Source of the DNA: Desulfatibacillum sp.
Lineage (GTDB): Bacteria > Desulfobacterota > Desulfobacteria > Desulfobacterales > Desulfatibacillaceae
DNA length: 64,000 nt
Assembly: GCA_016342355.1 (NCBI GenBank)
Contig: JAEINP010000001.1
Span: forward strand, 124,001 to 188,000
Direction: 5' to 3'
Both the position numbers and the translations under genes were made by a program. The notes below the pieces were generated by a model that saw only the letters and a list, made by a program, of their open reading frames with translations, searched no databases and had not been told where the DNA came from. Of this stretch, positions 1 through 8,900 are shown in pieces (the stretch's first letter is position 1; every line of letters begins with the position of its first letter).

Positions 1-133
1 CCATCCCCACCGCCTGCCCAAAGTCCCGGTTCCTGAAAAGGGCCTCCAGGCAACCGACAATTGCGACGCGTAAGGCTTCGACGCTTTCCCACTCCTGACC
101 CAGCGGAGTGTTCAGCCTAATGTCAACTTCCAT
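1..133 (-). CDS. Truncated CDS, N-terminal 44 residues only
   Basis: A leftward reading frame opens with ATG at 133 and runs off the left edge. A good ribosome site (GGAGGG) lies 6 bases before the ATG. The start is 10 bases after the stop of the STAS-like gene at 144-515, so the two are probably co-transcribed. The visible residues begin MEVDIRLNTPLGQEWESVEA and look like a helical soluble protein. STAS-like regulators are often paired with an ATP-binding kinase or phosphatase, but nothing in these 44 residues proves that, and I do not recognise the family. Confidence 0.55.
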   Translation of the reverse strand, partial: MEVDIRLNTPLGQEWESVEALRVAIVGCLEALFRNRDFGQAVGM

Positions 134-143
134 CTTCGCCCTC

Positions 144-515
144 CTATTCGATGGAGCTTATTTTTAACAACCCTTCCTGTTTTTTCTCAAATATCTTTAA
201 GGCGTGGAAACTGAGCTTCTGCCATTTCGTGGTCTGATCATAGATTATCACTAATGGCACCTGCTTGTTCCGCAAATCCTGGATTAACTGAATGATGGCG
301 GTAATGGTGGAGGAGTTGAAATATTCCAGGTCTTCAAAATGCATCTCAATGGCGGTTTGCATTTCTTTGGCCGCATTGCTGATCTTTACGAAGAACGGGT
401 CGAGGATTTTCCGGGGCTGGCGGTCGTTGCTTTTACCTTTCCAGTCCAGTCTGACTTTGCCCGAAACGGGATCACCGACCTCGATGGTTAAATCATTGAA
501 AACGAGATTTTCCAT
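144..515 (-). CDS. STAS-like (anti-sigma antagonist type) regulatory protein
   Basis: A 123-residue soluble protein. The part around residues 55-105 has the pattern of a STAS-like fold: a strand (EMHFEDLEYFNSSTITAI), a helix rich in I/L, a second strand (PLVIIYD) and a helix starting WQKLSFHALKIF. The Ser-Ser-Thr at the end of the first strand sits where SpoIIAA-type proteins carry the phosphorylated Ser. Proteins of this kind take part in partner-switching signalling in the cytoplasm. The gene leads a short leftward operon whose next gene is cut off at the window edge. The family call is by pattern only; an slr1659/SiaC-like protein is the closest comparison I can offer. Confidence 0.55.
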   Translation of the reverse strand: MENLVFNDLTIEVGDPVSGKVRLDWKGKSNDRQPRKILDPFFVKISNAAKEMQTAIEMHFEDLEYFNSSTITAIIQLIQDLRNKQVPLVIIYDQTTKWQKLSFHALKIFEKKQEGLLKISSIE

Positions 516-643
516 TTGGTCACCTTTGTACTTTGTATTTTAATTGTTCAGGCTCGTTAAACTGATCCGGTGACTTTTTTAACTTGCCCGATGCTGACTT
601 GGCAAGCCCTTTTGTAAGGCTTTCTCACAACGCAATGCAAACA

Positions 644-1882
644 TCAATCGGCGTCCGGGTCTTTGAGGCCCTTCACCAGATACATTTGAGTCTTTCCAAT
701 TCCCTTAACGCGAATCATCCCTCGCGGGTCGCATTGGAAACGTTTTTTTACCTGCAGATAGGCGGCCTCTGAAATATTCACTTGGTTGGGAATGCCGTTG
801 GCCTCCATCCGGCTGGCCAGATTGACCGCATCACCCCACACGTCATAGGTGAATTTTGTCTGGCCGATGACGCCCGCCACCACAGGCCCTGTATGGATGC
901 CCACGCGCACGTCCCAGGAATTCATGCCCAAGGCCTTCCTGGCCTGCTTGATCGCCTTAATGCTCTCCACCATGTCAAGACCTGCCTGCACGCAATCCAT
1001 GGCATGGTTCTCGTTTAAGACCGTCAACCCGCCAGCGCACATGTAGGAATCGCCAATAGTTTTGAGCTTTTCCAGGCTGCGGGTTTCCACGATCTCATCG
1101 AATATGGCGTAGCAGGTTTCCAGGTCGTCTATCAGCTCTTCGGGCGATATCTTCTCGGCATGGGCGGAAAAATCCACAAAATCCGCAAAAAGGATGGTGA
1201 CGCTATCATGGCGCTTCGGCGTGACGCGCCCCCGCTCCTTAAGCTCCCGGTACACTTCCTCCGGCAGAATGTTGAGCAACAGTTGTTCGGATTTATTGCG
1301 TTCGGCCTCCAGGTCGCGCGTGCGGAGTCTTACAAGCCGATCCTGCTCCTTGTAAAGCCGGGCGTTCTCGATGGCGATCCCGGCCTGGGCCGCAAGCAGA
1401 TTTAAAATTTCCCCGTCATAGGCTGAAAAGGATTCGCCGCTGAGCTTGTCCTCAACAATGAGAGCGCCGATCGCCTCCCGCTTTCCCGAAACCGGAACCA
1501 CAATGGCTTCCCATTCACAGCCGGGATTTAAAAACGGCAGTTTTGGGCGATCCTTGGGCTGCACCACCGCAAAAGGGGTCTTTTCCGTCATCCACTCCGT
1601 GTTGAATGACTCCTTGCATGATTTATCCAGCATTTCATGTTCATTATCATATCCATGGACCGCCTTCACCATATGCTTGTTCGTCTCGGGATCGATGATG
1701 CAGAGCACCGCCTTATCCGCCTCTAAAAGCACGGAGGCGTAGAAAACAACGAGATAGAACAGGGAGTCCGGTTCCAGCTCCGAAGTCAGCTTCAGGCTGA
1801 TTTCGCTGATGGTTGTCAGGTCCCTGAGTCTTCGCCTGTCCGATATCAAATCCGGCGCCTTTCCCCAATAACTGTTTTTCAT
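644..1882 (-). CDS. GAF-domain class III adenylate cyclase
   Basis: A 412-residue soluble protein. Residues about 25-180 form a GAF sensor domain, 180-215 a helical linker, and 225-405 a class III cyclase catalytic domain. The two metal Asp residues are visible (D234 in LFADFVDFS, D278 in KTIGDSYM). The base-selecting pair is Lys (K274) and Asp (D347 in TYDVWGDAVN), which in this family points to ATP rather than GTP. N354 and R358 of the transition-state set are also present. It should make cAMP in response to a small ligand or redox cue bound by the GAF domain. No clear ribosome site precedes the ATG, but a 60-codon frame ends 4 bases upstream, so coupling is possible. A cNMP-binding exporter lies 4 kb away. 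Confidence 0.9.
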   Translation of the reverse strand: MKNSYWGKAPDLISDRRRLRDLTTISEISLKLTSELEPDSLFYLVVFYASVLLEADKAVLCIIDPETNKHMVKAVHGYDNEHEMLDKSCKESFNTEWMTEKTPFAVVQPKDRPKLPFLNPGCEWEAIVVPVSGKREAIGALIVEDKLSGESFSAYDGEILNLLAAQAGIAIENARLYKEQDRLVRLRTRDLEAERNKSEQLLLNILPEEVYRELKERGRVTPKRHDSVTILFADFVDFSAHAEKISPEELIDDLETCYAIFDEIVETRSLEKLKTIGDSYMCAGGLTVLNENHAMDCVQAGLDMVESIKAIKQARKALGMNSWDVRVGIHTGPVVAGVIGQTKFTYDVWGDAVNLASRMEANGIPNQVNISEAAYLQVKKRFQCDPRGMIRVKGIGKTQMYLVKGLKDPDAD

Positions 1883-1886
1883 TATT

Positions 1887-2069
1887 TCAGATTGTGCGGC
1901 AACCCGTCATCAAAAGAGTTCCCACAAGCCTGTTTTCAAAAATATCCTTCACGTCCGATTCACGCAACCCTTTTTTAAAATAGAACTGATTATCATTTAC
2001 CTGAAGGGGGAGGCTTTGCTTTAAATGTCTAATAATATTTAAAAAGATTGATTGAAAAGGTCTTGCCAT
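1887..2069 (-). CDS. Possible small protein upstream of the cyclase
   Basis: A 60-residue leftward frame (starts MARPFQSIFLNIIRHLKQSL) whose stop lies 4 bases before the cyclase start. Its composition is plausible for a small soluble basic protein, and the cyclase itself lacks a ribosome site, which would fit translational coupling. Against it: only a weak GAAG ribosome site, and local base composition more AT-rich than the flanking genes. It has no recognised family. Confidence 0.3.
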   Translation of the reverse strand: MARPFQSIFLNIIRHLKQSLPLQVNDNQFYFKKGLRESDVKDIFENRLVGTLLMTGCRTI

Positions 2070-2439
2070 GACGTGATCTTCTTCAATAAAAATAGACAGT
2101 TGTCACATCGAAAGGAGGATGTCATGTCGAAATTGTATAAAAATCCATGAAAACTGGTAAGCGATCCACTTTTCAAAATTCCATACTAATTGAGTGTTTT
2201 TTAAAGATATTGTCTTGCTCAAAGCCTTTTTCAGCCGTTTCAAATAGCCTTTTGGCGGCGGCGTTCCCGGAGTTTCCAATTTTGGCGGCATAATCCACAG
2301 GCAGAGCCCTGTGGGGGCTGGAGACTTGGGGTGTTTGTTACTTTTATGGGATCAAAACGCCATGCTACGATCAGAATTGGTTGAGCCGTGGAATCCCTGC
2401 CCTAAAAACAGGGGTGGTGTGGGCAGGCAGCAATTATGT
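2070..2439. other. Intergenic, no supported gene
   Basis: No frame here has both a plausible protein and a ribosome site. A perfect AAAGGAGG sequence near 2110 on the plus strand precedes ATGs that open frames of only 8 and 13 codons. The left part is AT-rich. Confidence 0.5.
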
Positions 2440-2512
2440 TTTGCGGTACAATCAGGCCCAGCCCGGGGAATACGAGCACTCTTCCCCAGGCTGGTCTGAT
2501 TGTATCTGCAAA
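2440..2512. repeat. Long near-perfect hairpin (73 bases)
   Basis: Arms pair almost end to end: TTTGC/GCAAA, then TACAATCAG/CTGATTGTA, CCAGCC/GGCTGG and GGGGAA/TTCCCC, closing on a loop around 2471-2480 with only short bulges. It lies about 30 bases past the stop of the secreted repeat protein (2541-4295, minus). It has no T-run on either side, so it is not a textbook terminator. It may be an mRNA-end stabiliser, a REP-like element or part of a small RNA. Confidence 0.7.
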
Positions 2513-2540
2513 GAAAACTTATCTCATCAATCTTTCCTGC

Positions 2541-4295
2541 CTAAAACAGTCTGCCGCCAAGCGCCTGGATGAAACAGTCGTCGTCATCAATGGGGGGGGC
2601 TGACTCATCTTCCAAGCCGCCCGCAACCACAGGGTCCTGGATCCTTCCCACGGTGTTGTCCGAGTCGCAGTCGGAATTGTCCGCAATGGTGTACGTCAGG
2701 GTTGTTCCGTTCAATGCCGCATTCGTGATTCCAGTGGTTTTATTGGACGGATAAATCTGACGCCAAACCCCGTCAGTCACCTTATAGAGTATGGGATTCT
2801 TCGGAAGGGAGGCAAACGTGATGGAAATGTTCGCGGTTCCAGTGACTCCGGTGGCCGTGAATTCAACGGTTTTGCGCGGGATGAACCCGGAAGGCCTGCC
2901 GTCAGGTGTGGCGGGCGCGGACACATTGGTGATGGTGGAATCGCTGGAGGAAACGGTGGGGGTATCCCCATGCCCGGAGACACAAATTCCAACAAAACCC
3001 TCTATGGCAGTCCCGATGCGGATATAGTAGGTGGTTCCTCCTGTCAGCTCAATCCGGGCAATTTCGCCGCCGCCATAGCGCGCCGCATCGGACGAAAACA
3101 GGTTGTTCAGGTCCTGGCAATACACCTGGGAAAGGGGATGCCCCTGGCCGGTATAAATCCCCAGAGAGGGATTGACGTTTTGAACCACCTTCCTTGCTTC
3201 CACCTCTTGGTTGAAGGCTGCGACAATAATATCCACCGGGCCGTCCTGAGCCGGGGTGAGGGCGTACCAGAAAGCATACTCGCTTCCCTCGCACATTACT
3301 TCATCGGCCTCCACCTGACCGGCCCCCGTGTTGTCCACGGCGGAGGAATAGGGATCGCCTGCAATTCCCCGGGCGTCCGCCAGATCATTATTCGTCAAAT
3401 CCTCCAAAGGCATCACAGCAATGCGGACGCGCAATACTCCCGGATCTTCCGACCGGGAACCCACCTTGATGGAGTAAGTTGTCCCAGCGGTCAACATCTG
3501 AACATAGCCTTCCGAATCACTGCCCCGGTTGTCAGCATCAAAAGCCACGATTTCGGTCAGGGGGTATGTTCTTCCCTCATAAAGGCCTGTGACGTGGTCC
3601 CCGTGCTCCCCGTCCTCGATCACCATGAGCATGGAATCCACAGCCGGAGTTGCCGTATACCACATGGATTTCTGAATACTGTTAACTACAGGTTCCTCGT
3701 CCTCCAGGGTGGCATTGGCCAGGTTGACGAATTCGTCAATGCCGTTCCCTACGGGTTTGGCGTTGGCCAGGTTGTCGTTGGTCAGGGGCGTGATGGCCTG
3801 AACATTGATCTCCACATTGATGGTTCCTTGGGTGTAGGAGGCAATGCGAATATGATAGGTGGTCCCCGCACTCAGGCCCCACACAAAATACTCGGACTGT
3901 GTTCCCAGATTGTCAAGGTTGCTTTCGGCGTCCCCATCGTCATTTGCAAAAGTCAGGGGAAAAGCGCTCCCGGTATATAAACCGACTCTCGGATCAGCCG
4001 CATCGTTTGCCGCCCACACTTCCAGGGCCACGTCAGTGGTGGGCGTTACGGTATACCAAAACGAATAATTGGCGTTGTTTGATTCGTCGGCCTCCAGGGT
4101 GGCCCCTGTGTTGTCCACCGTTTCCGTATAGGGGAATGCGGTCACGGTAACGGCGTTGGCCAGGTTGTCGTTGGCGGGGACAGCCCAGGCCGCCCCCGGA
4201 CCCGCGGCCAGAAGAAAGACCATCAAGGCCAGTGTGAAAACAGTGCTCAAAACCGGATTTCCAACAGAAAATAGTGGGGTAAATACCTGTTTCAT
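2541..4295 (-). CDS. Secreted protein with three PPC-like repeats and a choice-of-anchor-U-like tail
   Basis: The start at 4295 is chosen because AGGAGG lies 6 bases before it; an ATG 16 codons upstream has no such site. The 584-residue product begins with a signal peptide (hydrophobic run ending GPGAAWA). Three domains of about 110-130 residues follow, each opening with NDNLANA or a variant and containing FWYTVTP / MWYTATP / FWYALTP, then GLYTG or GIYTG, and ending YHIRI-type strands. This is the layout of pre-peptidase C-terminal (PPC) type beta-sandwiches. The last 130 residues (FTATGVTGTANISITF, then a D/S/N-rich stretch) resemble the choice-of-anchor U domain. The extreme end, DDDDCFIQALGG, resembles the CFIATAAYG-type sorting tails of this phylum. 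Probably exported and surface-linked; ligand unknown. Confidence 0.75.
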   Translation of the reverse strand: MKQVFTPLFSVGNPVLSTVFTLALMVFLLAAGPGAAWAVPANDNLANAVTVTAFPYTETVDNTGATLEADESNNANYSFWYTVTPTTDVALEVWAANDAADPRVGLYTGSAFPLTFANDDGDAESNLDNLGTQSEYFVWGLSAGTTYHIRIASYTQGTINVEINVQAITPLTNDNLANAKPVGNGIDEFVNLANATLEDEEPVVNSIQKSMWYTATPAVDSMLMVIEDGEHGDHVTGLYEGRTYPLTEIVAFDADNRGSDSEGYVQMLTAGTTYSIKVGSRSEDPGVLRVRIAVMPLEDLTNNDLADARGIAGDPYSSAVDNTGAGQVEADEVMCEGSEYAFWYALTPAQDGPVDIIVAAFNQEVEARKVVQNVNPSLGIYTGQGHPLSQVYCQDLNNLFSSDAARYGGGEIARIELTGGTTYYIRIGTAIEGFVGICVSGHGDTPTVSSSDSTITNVSAPATPDGRPSGFIPRKTVEFTATGVTGTANISITFASLPKNPILYKVTDGVWRQIYPSNKTTGITNAALNGTTLTYTIADNSDCDSDNTVGRIQDPVVAGGLEDESAPPIDDDDCFIQALGGRLF

Positions 4296-4668
4296 GTTCC
4301 TCCTTTGGCGGCATATGCCAGCCCAAACTTTCATGGTTATCATGGAATAAGCCCAAGGAGCATGTCCTGCCCCTGGATATTTTCAGCCGATCACAACAGC
4401 GATGGATTTAAGGAATTAAGTCTGAATCTGTAAGTTTCATAAATACTACTACAATAGAAATTTTGCAAACGGGATTCAGCGCAAACCCAGGCGGCCCATT
4501 AAATGGAATTGTCCGGACCAACTGGCCATGCCCATCCCCGCGCCGCCGCCCACCTATTCGTCATCGAAACCATTCTGCGCTTTGAATAGATAACAAAAAC
4601 AGCATTTTTACCCGCTTTTAAAAGCAAAAGACTTGCGAAACCCTTCCAAAAGGAGGTATAGGATTGGG
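4296..4668. other. Intergenic, no supported gene
   Basis: Upstream region of the leftward secreted protein, probably holding its promoter. No convincing frame or strong hairpin was seen. A minor inverted repeat (CTTTTAAAAG) lies near 4615-4625. Confidence 0.4.
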
Positions 4669-4773
4669 TTAGAGGGTCAACTGCGGGGGGTCGCTGTCCG
4701 GGGAACATAGTTTTTCCACTGTTTCTCCGGCAATTTCGATTCGGGGGGGGACAAATCCAGAATTTCCAGGCAT
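4669..4773 (-). CDS. Possible 34-residue small protein
   Basis: A short leftward frame starting MPGNSGFVPPRIEIAGETVE with a good ribosome site (AAAGGAG, 5 bases before ATG) and one Cys near the middle. It lies divergent to the DctP-type gene. It is too short to assign. A peptide precursor or chance frame are both possible. Confidence 0.25.
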   Translation of the reverse strand: MPGNSGFVPPRIEIAGETVEKLCSPDSDPPQLTL

Positions 4774-4840
4774 TATCACTCCTTTTTCCGAGTCGGCAGC
4801 CCCAGGCTTAAATATCGGATTTCCTGACATGGAGTTCCTG

Positions 4841-5926
4841 ATGGTATCATTATCTTTCTCGTTCAAGAAAGGGAATTACCGGCCGTTATCCCTTCATCGC
4901 CGCTGTCGGTTTGTGTGGTTTGGGGGCCTGATGTTGTTCCTGCTTTTTGCGGGCGCCAATGCCTTTGCCCAGGAACCCCGCTTTAACTGGAGTTTTGCAA
5001 CCATTGCCCCGGAAGGGGTGGGCTATGCCGTTCAGATCAAGCATCTTATCAAGCCCAAGCTGGAAGAAGTAAGCCAGGGAGACATACGCATCAAGATTTT
5101 TTGGAGCGGTGTCATGGGGGATGATGCGGGCATCATCCGCAAGATGCGGTTTGGACATTTAAACGGCGCGGGCCTTACAGGAAGCGGCAGCATCAGTCTG
5201 TGCCCTGAAATGTCCGTTCTCAGTCTTCCCTTTCTGTTCGCCGACTATGACGAGGTGGACTACGTCAAAAAAAACATGCGGGAGGATTTCGCCCAATACA
5301 TGGAGCAAAGCGGGGCCTTTCTTTTTGCCCTGATCGACCAGGGCTTTGACCAGATTTACTCCACCAAATACAGCTTTAACAAAGAAGAAGACTTCCAGGC
5401 CGCAAAATTTTTGACATGGTACGGACCTGTGGAAGAAGAGTTCTACCGCAGCCTGGGAAACAACCCCATCCCCGTCAGTTTTCCCCGGGTCTTGCCCAGC
5501 CTGAAAGAAGATATGGGGGATTCGTTTATGGGGCCCGCCATCCTGGTGGTGGGCAGCACCATGTTTACCATGTTCAAGCACGTCAACCCATCCTTTATCC
5601 GCTATTCTCCAGCATCCTGCGTGGTGCGCATGGAGGACTGGAACAGCCTGCCCAAGGAATATGTGGATGCCTATTACTCCCTGCGGGACGATATTGAGGA
5701 AGAAATCTGCATCCAGAGCAGACGGGACGATAAAAAATATCTGGTGGCCCTCAGTAAGTATGGAATCACGGTAACCCGGACAGACCCCGAAACCCTGGCG
5801 ATAATTCGGGAAAAGGTTGTGCCCGCCTGGAAAAACCTGGAAGGCCGGGTGTATCCGCGAGAGGTCCTGGAAAAAGTCACCACGCATTTAGAGCAATATC
5901 GGAACGCAAAGAAGTCCGGGCAATAA
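4841..5926 (+). CDS. DctP-type TRAP solute-binding protein without a TRAP permease
   Basis: A 361-residue exported protein. I place the start at 4841, with GGAG 6 bases before it, rather than at the ATG 12 bases earlier. The signal peptide ends near GANAFAQ. The body matches DctP-family binding proteins (IKIFWSGVMGDDAGIIRKMR, then LSLPFLFADYDEVDYV). The family's carboxylate-gripping Arg normally sits in a K-I-R-V-P motif; here the aligned stretch reads AAKFLTWYGP, so the Arg appears to be lost and the ligand may not be a carboxylate. No TRAP membrane subunits are nearby. Instead an RND/MMPL exporter starts 25 bases downstream, so the two probably work together in the periplasm. Confidence 0.8.
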   Translation: MVSLSFSFKKGNYRPLSLHRRCRFVWFGGLMLFLLFAGANAFAQEPRFNWSFATIAPEGVGYAVQIKHLIKPKLEEVSQGDIRIKIFWSGVMGDDAGIIRKMRFGHLNGAGLTGSGSISLCPEMSVLSLPFLFADYDEVDYVKKNMREDFAQYMEQSGAFLFALIDQGFDQIYSTKYSFNKEEDFQAAKFLTWYGPVEEEFYRSLGNNPIPVSFPRVLPSLKEDMGDSFMGPAILVVGSTMFTMFKHVNPSFIRYSPASCVVRMEDWNSLPKEYVDAYYSLRDDIEEEICIQSRRDDKKYLVALSKYGITVTRTDPETLAIIREKVVPAWKNLEGRVYPREVLEKVTTHLEQYRNAKKSGQ

Positions 5927-5950
5927 GGTGAAACCCGTCAAGGAAGGGTA

Positions 5951-8900
5951 ATGACAACACGCTCCTCAAATCTTTTCAATTATGACACCTGGCTCAGGGG
6001 AATCATCAGGCATCCCTGGATTGTGGTGGCGTGCATCCTTTTGTTGACTGTGGCCGCAGGATACCGTTTGCCCTCCATAAAAATCAACACCTCTTCCTAT
6101 GAAATTTCGGTTAAGGACATCCCCGAATTCGCCGCCTACGAAGGATTTTTAAAGGACTTCGGAGGGGCCGAATATATCCAGGTGGTTGCCAAGGCCGACA
6201 ATATTTTCGAGCCTGAAACCTTTGCCCGCCTTGGCCGCATGGCGGACCGCCTGGGAGAGATTCCCGGAGTGCAGACGGTCATAAGCCTGCCTGGCGCCAA
6301 ACAGGATATGGACCTCCTGGACGAATGGACGCCGGCCCAGTTCGAAAAAAAGGTGGAGCCGGTGGACCTCTTTGTCCGTAACATTATTTCCAAGGACAAG
6401 AAAACCACCACCATAACCCTGATCCTCAATGACATCCGGGGCGGGGAGAAGGAACTGGTCCAGGCCGTGAACCAGGCGGTGGAAGCGGAAAAGGGGCCCA
6501 TGACCGTATATGAAATCGGCATGCCCCTTATTTCCCAGGCTGTTTTGGACGTCATAAAGCGGGATTTTTTAATCCTGCCTCCGTTGGCCTTTGCCATCAT
6601 GATACTCACCCTCATAGTTCTTTTCAGGTCCGTAAGAATCCTGGCAGGCCCCCTGGCCTGCATCACTATTTCCATTATCTGGGCCTTTGGCGCCATGGCC
6701 TGGACCGGCACCCCGGTTGCGGCTCTGACCCTGGTGGTGCCCATTTTTCTCATGGCCGTGGGTACGGCCTACTGCCTGCATGTCGCCACGGAATACGAAA
6801 ACGTGGCCAGAAACTCCAAAACATCCGGCGAGGCTGCCTTGGCCTGCCTGGAGCATGTCCGCCTGCCAACCACCCTGGCCGTGTTCACCACTCTCATCGG
6901 CCTTTCGTCCCTCATGCTCAACCGGACCGAGGCGGTGCGGGAATTCGCCATGCCTGCCTGCATCGGCATGCTTTCCCAATTGATCCTGATCCTCGTGCTT
7001 TTCCCGGCCATTCTGGCTCTCACGCCTTTGCCAAAAAGTCGGACAAAGGTCAAAAAAGAAGACGTCCTGGACAGGCTCCTGGCTAAAATCGCCATATTGA
7101 ACCTGGACCACAGAAAAGCAGCTCTTACCGTGGTGGGCGTTATAACCGGCTTGGCTATCCTGGGATTCCCCCTGCTAAGGGTGGACGCCGATGTGACCAA
7201 ATACCTGGGGGAAGATGTCTCCGTCACCAAAAACTTCCATGACGTGTATCAGGATATGGCCGGATGCTTTTCCATCAATGTTATTGCCCAGTGCAAGGAA
7301 GGGGGGGATTGCTTCCGCGATCTGAATCACCTCCAACGCGTCGCCGATTTGCAGCGTTACCTGGAAACCTTAGAAGGTGTGGATAAAACAATTTCCACCG
7401 CCGACTATCTCAAACTCATTAATTATTCGGTCAACGACTACCGTAAAGACAACTACGCCCTGCCGGAAACCCAGGCTGACCTGGATAACCTCTACAACCT
7501 CTACAGGATGCTGTTTGGCGGGGCGAGCACCCAAAAGTTCATATCCGACGACTTTACCCAGGCCAACATTCTGATGATGACCCATATCTCCAGCACCCAT
7601 GACTGGCTCAAAACCCAAAAGCGAATAGAAAAATACTGCCAGGAGAACTTTGGCAAGGATTTTTCCGTATCCATTACCAGCATGGCCGTGATTGTGGCTC
7701 ATAGTAATAAAATTGTGACCCTCAGCCTTATCCAGGGGCTCCTGATCATCATCTGCGTGGTCCTGGGGATCATGCTGGTGGCCCTCCTGTCCCCCAAGGC
7801 CGGGCTGGTCACCCTGCTTCCCAATTGCTTCCCTCTGGTGGTCCTGTTCGGAGCTATTGGCTGGTTTTCCGTGGAATTGTCCATGAACACGGCCATGGTA
7901 GCCAGCATCGCCATCGGTCTGGCCCTGGACGACACCATTCACTACATGGTGCGCTACTCCCGGGAATTGCGCCACGGCCTGGACCGCCGCAAAGCCCTGG
8001 AAACCGCCATCCGAACCGTGGGCAGGCCTATTATTTTCACCAGTGTCACCATCACTCTGGGATTCCTGGTCCTTACCTTTTCGGGCTATAAACCCACTGC
8101 TACTTTTGGGGCGCTCATGGCCCTGACCATGGTCACCGCCCTGGTGGGGGATTTGGTTATTCTCCCCAGCATGATGCTGAAGGTCAACCTGGTAACCCTG
8201 CTGGATCTGTTGCGGGTGAAATTGGGCATCGCCCCGGATAAGGGCATCCCCCTGTTTTCCGGCCTGTCCAAGGCGCAAATCCGCCTTTTACTCAGCGCCG
8301 GGGGCATCAGGAACTATCCCAAGGGGCATATCCTCATGGAGCCCGGCGGAGCGGGGGACTCCCTGTTTGCAGTGATTTCCGGGGAAGTGGCCCTGTACCA
8401 CACTATTCCTTCGCGGGACGAAAACAGCTTGGCTGGCGCCCGCATCCGCCTTGCCACACTCAAGCCCGGGGATGTGATCGGTGAAATGGGAACCTCCACC
8501 CAATGGCATGGAAAAACCGCCACTCTCATGGCAACCACCTATGTGGAATTATTGGAAATCAATCCGGGTGTGGTCAAGAGGATACAATGGCTGTCGCCTC
8601 CCACGGCCTATAAATTCATGCTTAATTTGGTGGAAGTCCTGGCCCAGCGCCTGGAAAACACCACCCAACGCCTGGCCGGGGAAGGATACCGGGACGCCGT
8701 GACCGGCCTGATCAATCCCGCTTCCTTTGAACGTGTTTTGGAAAAGGAACTCCATAGGGTCAAACGCTACGGGAGCCAAATGGCTCTGGGCATTGTGGAA
8801 ATCAGAAACCTTCACGCCATTAGCAGTCACTTCGGGCTCCATACCGGGGACCAGGTTCTGGCCCATGTATCCCGGGTTTTGGGCAAACGCATCAGGGAGT

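Noticed and set aside
2110-2160. Perfect AAAGGAGG followed by ATG on the plus strand
   Set aside because: The frames opened are only 8 and 13 codons and nothing lies downstream to regulate on that strand.
7370-8278. A 302-codon minus-strand frame inside the exporter gene
   Set aside because: Shadow of the MMPL gene; Gln/His/Gly-rich composition and no start signal.
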